This document shows positions 12,472-23,384 of a DNA stretch of 64,000 nucleotides, piece by piece. Position 1 is the first letter of the stretch; every line of letters starts with the position of its first letter. A model generated the notes under the pieces. It worked only from the letters and a program-made list of their open reading frames with translations. It did no database searches and was not told the origin of the DNA. Made by a program: the position numbers and the translations under genes. Source of the DNA: Lotus japonicus (taxonomy: Eukaryota; Streptophyta; Magnoliopsida; Fabales; Fabaceae); contig NC_080046.1 of the NCBI RefSeq assembly GCF_012489685.1, positions 60,812,195-60,876,194 of the forward strand. The letters are read 5' to 3'.

Positions 12472-12958
12472 TTTGTGTGAATTTTCTTCATAGTTGAGCC
12501 AATTTTATAATATAATGAATTATATCAAGAAGTGAGTTTTTTGTAATATTAACTTTTTATAGCAAAAGTGAATTACTGCAATTGGCTTACATTGAACATA
12601 GTCTCTGTCATATAAAGGTTTGTTTGGTATGCAGGATAATAAAATAAGATAGTATCATATGCTTCAAGATAAATCGTATGGTTGCTTTAAAAACAAACAT
12701 AATAGTAACATAAATCATAGAAATTGGAGTACTATATATAGTTATTTATTTATTTATTTCAAATATAAACAACCAATAACCAATTACAAGGAAATAATAT
12801 TCATACAGAAAATTAGCAATTAATATTATTTGATCGAATACACCAAATAAATACACTTCAATTAATACTATAAATACGTAGCAGAGAGATGACTGCTTAG
12901 TTGGTCAGGGTATTGTCATACTATAGCTCTTGATCCAAAGAATGTGAAATTCAATCCT
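12472..12958. other. Convergent 3' flanks of F-box copy 1 and STIG1-like copy B
   Basis: No gene is seen. The 3' flanks are conserved in the other cassettes, for example 'ttcatagttgagccaat' after the F-box stop and 'aaccaataaccaattacaagg' near the STIG1 side. This shows that the cassette was duplicated as one unit. Confidence 0.7.
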
Positions 12959-13368
12959 CTATGCATAGCTGCACATCCCATAAACACATGAACCTCGGTT
13001 GTCACACTTGTTGCCACATCTCCCACAATGCTTCTCGTTGGTTCTAGGATTCACGCACTTACCTTGGCAACACATCTTTGAAAATCCACATTTCTTCCCA
13101 CACCTCCCACAGTTATATTCATCCGTGGAAAGGTTCACACATTTGTTCTTGCAGCAATCAGAGCCTACGCTGCTTTTAACATTGCAAATCTTGGGGTATT
13201 TGTCACATGCCAATGGGACCCCCTCTGATATTTTTTAGAAAGGAACCTACTTGCTCCTCTAAGCATGTTTGGTTCTTCATCAAATTCTGAAGATGTTGCT
13301 GACAGCTGGGTTATGGACAAAGCCATTGCCAAAGACAGAACAAAGAGGGTGATCTTCAAGAACCTCAT
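12959..13368 (-). pseudogene. STIG1-like cysteine-rich secreted protein with 1-base frameshift (copy B)
   Basis: From the ATG at 13368 the frame gives a good signal peptide (ITLFVLSLAMALSITQL) and the propeptide region NMLRGASRFLSKKYQRG, then shifts. The C-run at 13219-13223 has five bases where copies C and D have six, so one base is lost. The rest reads correctly in the next frame (13213-12959). It has the complete STIG1 pattern: CDKYP, DCCKNKC, CGRCGKKC, CCQGKC, CGRCGNKC, CVYGMC. Apart from this single lesion the gene looks functional: TATA box at 13449-13456, conserved stop. It is therefore the youngest break, or a homopolymer assembly error. Confidence 0.85.
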
Positions 13369-13448
13369 TTTTTTTATTTGGTATTTGTATTGGGAGAGGT
13401 AAGGAACTTAGAAGAGTGAATGTTAATTAAAAGATGAATGGTGAAGTA

Positions 13449-13456
13449 CATTTATA
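13449..13456 (-). promoter_or_regulatory. TATA box of STIG1-like copy B
   Basis: TATAAATG on the minus strand in the context CTCTATAAATG, about 80 bases before the start codon and conserved with copies A and D. Confidence 0.55.
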
Positions 13457-13597
13457 GAGAGGAAGAGGTTGGAGTTTGGCCCCTTTGCATGCATGAGATG
13501 AGCTAGTATTCTAGAAAACAGTTACAGAACCTCCACGCCAAACTATTTGAATTTTGTCTCATATGTATAGGTGTTAAAAATAATATATAAAATTGTT

Positions 13598-14958
13598 GTC
13601 AGTGTTATTTGTTTCTGTTCTATCCAATTGCTGTCGTTGGGCTATAGTTGCAGGAGGGTCGTTTTTTTTTCTCCCTGTTTTACCCTGTTTCTTGTGTCTG
13701 CCTTTTGCAGTGTTTCTTCCCTGTTTGGGTTTTCTTTTTCCCTTTTGTTCTACCTCTTGTATTTTTTTTTGGATAAGCAAATTGTATTAAAAAGAGTATT
13801 AGGGGTACTCAACCCATTACAAAAAACTGAACAACAAGAGGAGACCAGTTTGAGAGAACTGATCGCAGAACAGGGCAAAGGAAGGAAAAACAAATAGAAG
13901 AAAAACGCCCCTACTACTCCATTTCACAGCAAACTGCGGCACTGAGGGATTAAAAGCATCAAATCCTTGAATGGTCTTCATGCTATACCTCACTTCCCCA
14001 TCAAATCACAGCTCTGTACACGCGGGTTCAAGGCTCACAGAACAGTTCACAAAGCAGCAATAAGGTAGTAAGGTTGAGCTTGCCACTCATACATAGAGCA
14101 ATGGAACCCCTTGACTTTTCCTGTGAGCCAGCACCAAGACTTGAATTGTATTGTGTCCAGTAATTTGTCTATGTTAACGGGCTCGTTCCTAAACACATGA
14201 CCATTTCTCATGTTCCATAGGGACCAAATAATGGATATCCAAACCACCCAAGCTGCTTGCTTCTGCACTTTAGACCACCAAGGGAAGGAATACTGAAGAA
14301 AGTGGTCCTTACAATTATTTGAGATTACAGTAGAGAATCCAAACCATCTAAAACAGGCCATCCACACATTCCAAGCAACCGGGCATGAGAAGAAGAGATG
14401 AGACGAGCTTTCTTCTTGAAGCATACAAAAAGGATAAAGAGCTTCATCTGGGGAGTGCAGGACTTGTCGTTTGAGAAGGTTGTCCCTCGTTTGTAGCCTA
14501 TCATGAAGGACCTTCCAGGTTAGAGCAAGCGCATTTGATGAGGCAGGAACCTTCCACAGGTGAGCAAAGTAATCCTCACTTAACTCAGGGCCTGCTAATT
14601 GCAAACAGTTGTAAGCTGAACTAACCGTGTATACTCCCTCCGGATTGGCTAGCCAAATCAACTTATCCCGGTTATTAGGAGAAGGGGTGAAGGCCTGAAG
14701 AGTATTCCTTAGTTGATTGAGAGAGTCCAGCTCACTCACCCTTAGCTCCCGTCTCCAAGTAAAGTTCCAGTTCCATACCCCTTCATGCCATTGGCCTATG
14801 TTCTTGATCGAGTGCATTTGCTACGTAGAGAGGGAAAAAAGCCTCGGGTAGTTATCGCACAGTTTCAAATTATTCAGCCAAGGACTTGGATTGAAGTACT
14901 CATAGTACTTCTTATAATACAAATTTTGCTTACTAAAAGAAATATAGGTCTTAAAATA
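13598..14958 (-). mobile_element. LINE fragment with 16-bp target duplication
   Basis: A minus-strand frame (14817-14047) encodes the end of a non-LTR reverse transcriptase polyprotein. It has the zf-RVT region (YTVSSAYNCLQ, W-KVLHDRLQTRDNLLKR, then C-x8-H-x4-C) and the tail WISIIWSLWNMRNGHVF. Flanks carry AATATATAAAATTGTT at 13582-13597 and 14959-14974. The empty site is preserved beside STIG1 copy D (near 41350). The first 170 bases look like a 3' UTR in the opposite orientation, joined at a T-run near 13763, so the insert is composite. Truncated and inactive. Confidence 0.75.
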
Positions 14959-14974
14959 AATATATAAAATTGTT

Positions 14975-15310
14975 CATGCTTACCTAATTACCGAATAACT
15001 TAATTTTTTTGTTTAATGGGTTGTTTGACATGGTCTAGAGTTCAATCATTATCGTCTTCAATTCTTAAAAAAAAATTGAATATCAAAACATAGTAGGTAA
15101 ATTTATGCATTGTTCACACATCAAATCCAAACAATCTCTTGCGTGAGAGAGGAAATTAAATTAGAAATAATAATAATATAAATTATTTGACTTAATTTTT
15201 TTTGTATATTAAACTAAAAATATAAATTATATTTAAAATAATATTTTATTATCAATTTATGTTCAAGTTTAAATAAGAAAAATTATGTGCATTGCACGTG
15301 CCGGTTAATC
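14975..15310. repeat. Cassette flank shared with 41350-41690
   Basis: Non-coding AT-rich sequence that matches the flank of STIG1-like copy D up to the phrase 'attatgtgcattgcacgtgc' in both places. It marks the outer limit of the duplicated cassette on this side. Confidence 0.7.
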
Positions 15311-15359
15311 ATAGATGCGTAACGTTTTTTTGAGTATATTTGGAAACAAATATTTTTTG

Positions 15360-16110
15360 TTTTTTATTTAATTTTAAATTAGTTTTCACTTAATGTAGAA
15401 TAAAGTAGTTATATAAATAATATAGAATAAATTATATACAATGGAAAATCATGAATCTCATGATATGATTTTAAAAATTTTACATTTAAAATTAGCATAA
15501 ATGACTTAAGGAAAATATATATAGACATTAATATCTAAAATTAATGCACTGAAATAAGTTTTATATTTTTAAATTTTAAATTCGCATCAAAAGATTTTCA
15601 AATTTTACTTAATGTGTAGTACATAAACTATTGTTCGTAAAAAAAAAATTAAGAAAAAATGTAGAATAATTTAGACATAATGGAAAGTCAAAAATATTTT
15701 TTGAAACTGGAAAATCATAAATCTCATGATATGATTTTAATATTTAAATTTAGAATCTAATTATCTAAAGTAATGCACTTAATGATTTTTTTTTACTTTA
15801 AATTACCATTTAATGATTTCTAAAGTTTACTATTTTACCTTTTTTACTTAATATAGAATAAATAAATTTTACATATATTTTAGAATAAATAAGGCATAAT
15901 TGAAAATCATTAATCTCATGATATGATTTAAAATTTCAAATTAGTATCTAAATAATTAATTAATTAAAAATAATAAAATATACACTAATATATAATTTTT
16001 TCAATTGATGGAATTGTAAAATTTATTATTTTAAATTAGCATTGAATGATTTTAAAATATTAATATTTTAAGGTGTTTACTTAATGTAGAATAAAGAATG
16101 GTTAGACGAC
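15360..16110. repeat. Degenerate tandem repeat, about three units
   Basis: The palindrome-containing phrase AATCTCATGATATGATT recurs near 15454, 15719 and 15911. Each time it is preceded by 'tagaataa...' and followed by A/T-rich sequence with 'aaattag'. No coding potential. Confidence 0.7.
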
Positions 16111-16255
16111 CAGGAGCTTATTAAACATGAAGCATAATCTTAGCAAAGTCAAATAAATATACTCTTTATTGCTTATCAAAATATATATATATACTCTCAT
16201 TTAAACTAATTATTTTTCCTTCACTAGGTTTTTCCTAATGGGGTTTTCCTAATAA

Positions 16256-17362
16256 GGGCTCGTTTGACACGCCGTATTAGGCATGATAGTATAAGCTTCT
16301 ACAATACATTATGAGTTTATCCATTGTTTGATGATGACATTGTATTGTATAAGCTTATCCATCAAAGTCTCCTTATACGTTAAAATGACGTATTATTTAA
16401 TCCATCATGTGAGTGATGGATAAGGCATGATAAGGTTGTGATGTATAAGTCGCCATCACCACCACCCTCTATTGCTGCCAACTTACACCATCATTGGCAC
16501 CACCACCCGATCACCGTCGCCGCCGCCACCACCACCACCACCGCCCTACCGCCACCACCACCATAATCACCGCCACCACAACCCTATCGCCACCACCACC
16601 ATAATCGCCGCCACCACTCTATTGCCACTACCGACACCACAACCACCACTCTATCGCCACCACCACCACCATTGCCTCCACCCTCCACCGTCGCCGCCAC
16701 CTTACTAAGCCACCACCGCCTTACCACCACCACCACACTCTATCGTCGCCAACACCACAACCACCATCGCTGCCACCACCGCCACAACCCGATCACCACC
16801 ATCGCCACCACCGGTGTTGCCGCCACCGCCACCACCGCCGTCGCCGCCCTACCGCCACCACCAACACCACAACCACCACCCTATCGCCACCACCACCATA
16901 ATCGTCGTCACCACTCTATTGCCACCACCGACACCACAACCACCACCCTATCGCCACCACCACCACCATTGCCTCCACCACCGCTTTACCACCACCACCA
17001 CCACCCTATCATCGCCACCACCACAACCACCATCGCTGCCACCACCACCACCAACCTATCTCCACAGTCACCACCACCGCCACCAACACCAACCTACCAC
17101 CATTGCCACCACCACCACCAACCTACCACTACTTCCATCACCACCGTTATAATCACCTCCATATTTGATTTTTATTATATACCATTATTCAATATTTCAT
17201 TAAACATAAAATTGCATTAATTTAAACGATATGGTAAACTATACAGAGTATGTCCAAACGCTGGATAGTATAAGAAAGTTATCAGGGTTTATACTATCAG
17301 GCCTAATACTATCAGGTCTTATACTATCAGGCCTTATACTATACGTCGCACCAAACGGGCCC
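16256..17362. mobile_element. PIF/Harbinger-type non-autonomous element, 1107 bp
   Basis: Terminal inverted repeats GGGCTCGTTTGACAC and GGGCCCGTTTGGTGC, flanked by TAA on both sides (16253-16255 and 17363-17365), the 3-bp TWA duplication of PIF/Harbinger. Subterminal tandem units of 'atactatcaggcctta' type occur at 17291-17345, with a partial inverted counterpart ('catgatagtataagc') on the left. The middle is filled by a CCA-rich block and there is no transposase. Confidence 0.82.
16457..17160 (+). repeat. CCA/CCG-rich block inside the Harbinger element
   Basis: About 700 bases made mostly of CCA, CCG, CAC and ACC triplets, with G very rare on the plus strand. A higher-order offset of about 298 bases is visible: the phrase 'cgacaccacaaccaccac' plus its surroundings recurs near 16632 and 16930. 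Open frames of 78-182 codons rich in His, Thr and Pro follow from the composition and are not taken as genes. Confidence 0.85.
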
Positions 17363-17554
17363 TAAGTTTTTAACGAGATATATTTTTAAAAGCCTAGCTT
17401 TCAAGGGGGTCTCTCAAGTGTATGTAATTTTCTATGTTGTTTTTAACTTTCTATGCTACTTTTCTCTTTATATTGGGTTGAAGTACCATTTGTACTTCTC
17501 TTTAATATATTGCTTAGCTTGTAAAAAAAAATTAAAACTAATTATTCTTATCAT

Positions 17555-17882
17555 TATTCCCTTCCAAATATTGGAATTCAACCGTTGGAATGATGCTAGA
17601 AAATTACTATGTATTAATGGTGTTTTATTATATTTCAAACATAGAAAAATATCCGTGGCATGCATGACTATTATTTATACCTCTTGTAACAACTTGATAT
17701 AGTCATGGAAATAATTTAAATTGGTTTTTTTTTTTATAATAAGTTTGTTCTGTCTTTCCATTTCAATTCCCTTCAAAATATTGGAATTCACTAGTTGGAA
17801 CATTGATGCTGAAAAATTACTATGTATTAATGGTATTTTATTATATTCTAAACAATGAAAAATATCCGCGTTGGGCATAACT
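17555..17882. repeat. Direct repeat, about 208-bp offset
   Basis: Two related units start 'attcccttccaaatattgg' (about 17557) and 'attcccttcaaaatattgg' (about 17766). Both contain 'ttactatgtattaatgg'. Non-coding. Confidence 0.7.
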
Positions 17883-18135
17883 ATACAAGTGGTGTTTCAA
17901 AAAAATAAAACTATCTAAGAGGTATAAATAATAGCCATACTGGAAAATTATGAAGGAATATTGGAAAATTATGAAGGAATGTAATAAAGCACCAATATTA
18001 CTTCAGCTCGATCGCTCCCATTTTTCCAATAGTAATTACTAATTAGAAAATAATTCCATATAACCATCTTCCTTTTCAGCTCGACCGCTTCCATTTTCTG
18101 CTGCTTTGCAAACGTTCCTCCTTACGGTTTTTCTG

Positions 18136-18143
18136 TATAAATA
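18136..18143 (+). promoter_or_regulatory. TATA box, F-box copy 2
   Basis: TATAAATA preceded by the conserved CTTTGCAAACGTTCCTCC block. The leader exon ends TGAAGCTCAG|GTATAA at 18250. Confidence 0.75.
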
Positions 18144-18250
18144 ATATGACTTTCTACTTAAAAGTTAAAACAGCCAGCAAAAGAGAGAAAACCAGTGAAA
18201 AGTTTGTCAAGGTGTATTCTCTGTGTTCTTTAGTGTATTTTGAAGCTCAG

Positions 18251-18977
18251 GTATAATTCTAAGCCTTTTGTGTTTTTCCATTTAGAATTTTGAATGATTT
18301 TCATGGTTTGCAAAATTTTCGTGTCAACTTCATTTTTTGATTGTTGTTTGATGTCGATGAATTGGACCTGAATCTGTGCTTGTTGGGAGGAAATGCTCTT
18401 GCTACTCTTATGTTGTCACTTTGTAATTTTCATTTCTTGTTGTTTGTACTGGGTTATAGCATCCTTGTCCTGTCTTATACACATGTTTTGCCTTAAAAAA
18501 AACTTCATCTTTTGATTTGGGGTGTTAAGTTCGGCAAATCAGAGGCTGTAAAAAAACTTAGTATTAAATTCTATTAATTGTAAAAAACAGAGGTGTTTCA
18601 CGTGAGGCATGATCAACTTGAACACTAACGGCATAGCTAGCATACTTGCAATTATTCATCTGTGTCCTTTGTCAAGTTATTAAGTTTATATGATTTTTCC
18701 ACATGCTTAATTTTTTTTTCTTCACTTCTTTATATATTTAAACATTGTTTGTACTACTTTAGTTGTATTCTAAGGTTCGAGAAACTAGAGTTAAGTAGTG
18801 TTTTGTTGTTAAACTAAATTAAACTACCGAATTCTAATTTTTGAAACCTTAGATTACATACTTGAGAAACTAGAATGTGGTTGCTTTAAATCAAGCTTTA
18901 TGAGAATTTTATGTATTGTTTGAAGGCTTAGTTTAACGATATAAAGATTTTGACTAAATTGCTTTATTTTCTCGCAG
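18251..18977 (+). other. 5'-UTR intron of F-box copy 2
   Basis: Donor CTCAG|GTATAA, acceptor TTCTCGCAG|AT. It carries a small LINE-like insertion (about 18342-18502) absent from the other copies, which accounts for its different internal sequence. Confidence 0.72.
18342..18502 (+). mobile_element. Short LINE 3' tail inside the F-box copy 2 intron
   Basis: The insert ends in an A-run. It is bounded by AACTTCATTTTTTGATT (18325-18341) and a near-copy AACTTCATCTTTTGATT (18503-18519), as expected of a target-site duplication. The other F-box introns read straight through this point. Confidence 0.6.
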
Positions 18978-18979
18978 AT

Positions 18980-19849
18980 ATGGCTAAAGCGAGAGGTGAC
19001 AGTTTTGCAGGTCGTTCTGCACCACGCGTTCCACCTACTGGATCCGCTCCTCGAGCACATGTAGCTGCTCATGTCGAGCACCCACCGCGAAACACTTATT
19101 CAAGATTGGTAAAGAGGGCAAGGAGTAAGAGACGCCGCACTTGTTATAAAGGTCTCTGCTCCACTGCTGCCATAACAACACTTTCAAGAGACTTATTAAT
19201 AGAGGTGGTTGCAATCGTGGCCTCACGCTCCTTCATCGACCTTCACACCATCAAAATGTGTTGCAAAGATTTTTTTGACGCTGCTGAAGATAGCTACGTT
19301 TGGCGTAGAGTTTCTTTGGACACATTCCCGTTAATCCAATGGATTCCCAATGACAAAACGTCATCGTTCTTAAACCGTTGCAAGGAGTATGGAAACATGG
19401 AAAGCTTGTATAGAGAAGGGTTGTTGAAATATTTTGGTTATCCAAATGGAAATATTGATGGTCTTAGGATCTTGAAGGAAGCCGCTCAAAAGGGTCACAA
19501 GGAAGCAAAATATGTGTGTGGTATGATTTCATTAAGCTCTGAAGACGATGATTTGAGAAAACAAGGACTTGAGCATATGCATTTTTTGAGGATGTCCAAG
19601 TGTGTCCTAAGCTCCAGAAACAAAGTGAAAAAGTTATTGGGCTCTATGTGGAAAAATAATGGAATGCTCAGGCGCAATCAAAGCCCTCTCTGTAACTCCA
19701 AGAGCACATGTAAAGGGTGGAGAATGAAAACAGGTCGGTGGGAATTAATAGATGATGATGACGATGATGTTGATGATATTGGCTTCTGTGAGTATTGTAG
19801 ATGGGATCATGAGTTAGAATTTTTTTACCGATTGTTCAATATTCACTAG
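18980..19849 (+). CDS. F-box protein with Sel1-like segment, copy 2
   Basis: 289 codons, colinear with copy 1 without gaps. The ATG at 18980 follows the CTCGCAG acceptor by two bases. The layout is the same: basic KRARSKRRR near residue 50, F-box (LSRDLLIEVVAIVAS...VWRRVSLD), Sel1-like stretch (GLRILKEAAQKGHKEAKYVCGM), Asp tract, and final FCEYCRWDHELEFFYRLF. Differences from copy 1 are spread over the whole protein and mostly in the N-terminal third, with no stop or shift. Presumed role: substrate adaptor of an SCF ubiquitin ligase, target unknown. The convergent downstream STIG1-like neighbour (copy C) is dead. Confidence 0.85.
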   Translation: MAKARGDSFAGRSAPRVPPTGSAPRAHVAAHVEHPPRNTYSRLVKRARSKRRRTCYKGLCSTAAITTLSRDLLIEVVAIVASRSFIDLHTIKMCCKDFFDAAEDSYVWRRVSLDTFPLIQWIPNDKTSSFLNRCKEYGNMESLYREGLLKYFGYPNGNIDGLRILKEAAQKGHKEAKYVCGMISLSSEDDDLRKQGLEHMHFLRMSKCVLSSRNKVKKLLGSMWKNNGMLRRNQSPLCNSKSTCKGWRMKTGRWELIDDDDDDVDDIGFCEYCRWDHELEFFYRLFNIH

Positions 19850-20252
19850 TTTGTGTGAATTTTCTTCATAGTTAAGCCAATTATAATATAATGAATTATA
19901 TCGAAAAGTGAGTTTTTTTTTTAATATCAACCTTTTATGGAAAAAGTGAATTATCACTCTGAAGTTTGGCTTACAGACGACTTAATCGATGTGTTTTAAA
20001 AAGAAACATAATATTAACATAAATCATAGAAATTGTATATAGTTATTTATTTATTTCATATATAAACAACCAATAACCAATTACAAGGAAATGATATTCA
20101 TACACAAAAATAGTAATCAATTTTTTTTTAAATACACTAAATAAATACACTTCAATTAATACTATAGATACATAGCAGAGAGGTGACTGCTTTATTGGTC
20201 AGGGTATGATCATACTATAGCTCTTGATCCAAAGACTGTGAAATTCAATCCT

Positions 20253-20594
20253 CTATGCATAGCTGCACATGCCATAAACACATGAACCTCGGTTGTCACA
20301 CTTGTTGCCACATCTCCCACAATGCTTCTCGTTGGTTCTAGGATTCACGCACTTACCTTGGCAGCACATCTTTGAAAACCCACATTTCTTCCCACACCTC
20401 CCACAGTTATATTCATCCGTGTAAAGGTTCACACATTTGTTCTTGCAGCAATCAGGGCCTGCGCTGCCTTTAACATTGCAAATCTTGGGGTATTGGTCAC
20501 ATGTCAATGGCACCCCCCTCTTGGCACCCCCCTCTGATATTTCTGAGTAAGGAATCTACTTGCTCCTCGAAGCATGTTCGGTTCTTCACTTTCT
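20253..20594 (-). pseudogene. STIG1-like cysteine-rich protein, 5'-truncated and frameshifted (copy C)
   Basis: The mature domain (20513-20253) is complete, with every conserved cysteine from CDQYP to CVYGMC. Just upstream, a 14-base tandem duplication of the GGCACCCCCCTCTT phrase (about 20509-20536) shifts the frame. Homology to the other copies ends at 20594, within the Ser/Glu-rich propeptide. Signal peptide, start codon and promoter are replaced by unrelated sequence. Without a secretion signal the product could not act as a STIG1-type peptide. Confidence 0.85.
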
Positions 20595-21320
20595 AAACAT
20601 ACTATTTGCACTGTATGTGAATGATGCACAACTTACTAATTTTTTTTTTAATGATGCACAGGTCAGTCAAATTGATGAAAGCATATGAAGAGCTCACATT
20701 TAATCTTCATGAGTATGTTTAGCTCATTCTTAAGGTTGGTTCATGTTTTCCTCAGACTCATTAGTTTTGCATATACTCATGTTTTAGTATGCCAATTGGG
20801 TGACTTATCTTACTTTGCTCTATATATTTCTTAAGTTCAATTTAAATTGATTGTTAATATAAGTTTATTGGTGAAGTAACCACAATTATTTTGGGTGGGA
20901 GAATTATTTTGTTTTTTTTTCTCACATATATAGATAATTTGCTGGGTGCGCACATATGCGGCAATACACCATTTTTTGTTTCTCTTGACTGAAATGTTCC
21001 TTTAATTTTTTGTTTCACAAGGGTTCCACCCCAAGATTCACAAATACACTGAATACAATTCTTTCACCACAGTCCTTTCAAATTGGTGAAGGAGGGTATT
21101 TTGTTCTTCAAGACTTCATTTTGGGTTTCTGTTTCAATCTTCTTCATGAATTGATTTTGGCCTTCAACTAATTGTAAGATGTCATATGCTTCAAGGATTT
21201 CTGCTTTTCTCTTCCTAATCAAAAGCAAAAGGATTGAGGAAAAGAAAATATTCTAGGGTGCAGAATATTCACTAATTGGAAACAAAAATAACACGTGTCA
21301 TTCTCATATTAATTCTCATA

Positions 21321-21497
21321 AAAAAATACATTTTAAAATTTTAGATTTGATTAGGATTTATGTTGTTTATTTCTTGATTTTATCTTAATTTATTTTTAGA
21401 GTAAAAAAAATACATTTTTAAATTTTAGATTTGATTAGGATTTCGGTGGTTTATTTCTTGATTTTATCTTAATTTATTTATTATTTATTTTTAGAGT
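21321..21497. repeat. Direct repeat of about 85-95 bp
   Basis: Two adjacent units begin 'aaatacattttaaaatttta' and 'aaatacatttttaaatttta' and both end in 'ttgattttatcttaattta'. Non-coding. Confidence 0.75.
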
Positions 21498-21581
21498 ATT
21501 AATTAATATATCCCAAACTTTTTTTAAAAAAAAGTGAATTTGAAAGCTATAGCTTAAGTTAATTTGTTAATATATTCCCAA

Positions 21582-21582
<1 letters not shown>

Positions 21583-21636
<54 letters not shown>
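21583..21636 (+). repeat. (TAA)18 microsatellite
   Basis: Eighteen uninterrupted TAA triplets. They produce an isoleucine run in one frame, which is not taken as coding. Confidence 0.95.
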
Positions 21637-21638
<2 letters not shown>

Positions 21639-22289
21639 TGTGTGTGCGGATATGGGCCGGTTGGGTACTACAGTGCCCATACCCGCATCCATACCCTCTA
21701 TTTTTTGCGGGTAATTATCTATACTCAACCTCATACCCATTTACCGGTTTTTACCCTACCCATAGTGGATATTTTTTGCGGGTACCCTATTATTTTGAGA
21801 CCCATTGTCATCCATAGATTTAGATTTTGGCAAAGATGTATAGCTTCCTGTAATGACATTGAATTGTCTAAAGGTGGAGAGCTTCGAGTTGCTACCCACG
21901 TGAGTATGGAGACGGGTACATGTAATTTTTAAAAACGCGGGTATGGAGATGATACTATAATACCTACCCATTGTCATCCCTATTTAGTTGGAATAAACAC
22001 AATAATGTTATACTTTATGATATATCTTACACAATCCTGATTTGTGCTACTATCACATTAATTTTTTTTAAGATTAATATGTTGATAATTCCTTATATCT
22101 ATGATTTGTGTTATCGTCTTCATATTTACGAAGAATGTGAAACGAGTTCCTCTTGGTCTTAATCGGGCTTAGAAGAGAAGTCTTTATGTCAACTTTACTC
22201 ATCAATTCTGACTTTTCTATTTCATTCGTTGTTTAATATATTTTTAATAATCAAAGTATTAATTAATGTATCAAATACAATAGACATAT

Positions 22290-22322
22290 TTCCCGTGCAA
22301 CGTGCAGGTAAAAAACACTAGT
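22290..22322 (+). mobile_element. Helitron-like 3' terminus (first)
   Basis: A degenerate GC-rich hairpin (CCGTGCAACGTGCAGG) is followed by an A-rich spacer and CTAGT, with T as the next base. This is the usual Helitron end plus insertion into AT. The 5' end was not located. Confidence 0.5.
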
Positions 22323-23384
22323 TATGTAATGAAATTAAAATCTCATGAAATTATCTCACTATTGCTTATTCTAGTGAATTTGCACCATTTTTCGAGTCAT
22401 TATATTTATGTTTATTATTTTTAGCTAAAATGCGTTAAATTATTTCATGAATTTAAATAATTATTTTAGCTTAAAAATATAAGATTATTAGAGGGACATG
22501 TCACGTTTTGTTTATGGAACTTTGCATTTTTATCTTCTTAAATATATGTGTATGTAATTAAAAGTAAATAATCTAAATAGAATATTTTGTTTTTTTACAC
22601 ATTTTGTACTTATTTGATGTTAAATATTTTTAAGCAATCCCAATTAATTAGTTTCTCTATGTATTCGATCATTTGCATTTTAAAAGCATTTGTTAAAATA
22701 AGTAAAGTAAACATTAAATAGAACATTTTGTACACTTTACATAAATATTTGTTTACCTTCTTAGTTCTTAATATTATATACATTTTTTATGAAAGATAGA
22801 AAATATTAAAAATTGTAATACTTTCAATTTTTTTATTTTTTCTTAAAATTTAGAAATAAAGTAATGACATTTTTAACATTGAATGAGAAAGAAACCAAAA
22901 AAAGTAATTACGTATTTATAAAAAATAGAATATTATTCATTTTTTGTGACATATTTTTATATTTTATTTTTAACGTTCAATACTAAAACTTCATATTCTA
23001 ATCAAGTTAAAATAATTAATCTCTTTAAATTTTATTTTTAATTAAATTATTTCATTACCTTTTTTAGACAAGTCTTTAATTTTTTAAAATGAGATGTGAT
23101 GATTTATAGTAAATATAAGACACATATTAAAGAGGTAAAAATTTAACAAAATGAATATAAATTTAATAGAGAAAAAATTTAATGTTTATTTGTACCTGTT
23201 TAATATATCTATACTGTTTTGTATAATTGTATAAATCATCACTTCTTTATGTTTTGACCTGGTGCTTTTATTTTAGCTTCTTTATTTGGTCTTGTTGGCG
23301 AGGACTGTAATTGAATGTGCGCTGTTGGAGTTTAATTCCTTCTCTATCAATATCTATATATATATTAAAGCAGTAACACTCCAA

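Larger units (their letters stand above)
20600..22289. other. Repeat-derived non-coding sequence
   Basis: No gene is supported. It includes a direct repeat (21321-21497), the TAA microsatellite (21583-21636) and a block (21640-21990) with repeated 'cgggtatgg' and 'acccattgtcatcc' phrases typical of an unidentified plant repeat. The open frame across that block reads through low-complexity sequence. Confidence 0.4.

Noticed and set aside
16472..17220. His/Thr/Pro-rich open frames up to 182 codons
   Set aside because: They follow from the CCA-rich composition, several frames are open at once, and the block is inside a Harbinger MITE.
20640..20720. Captured exon after an acceptor-like CACAG near 20661
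   Set aside because: About 20 sensible codons without a recognisable family and without a matching donor; too weak to annotate.
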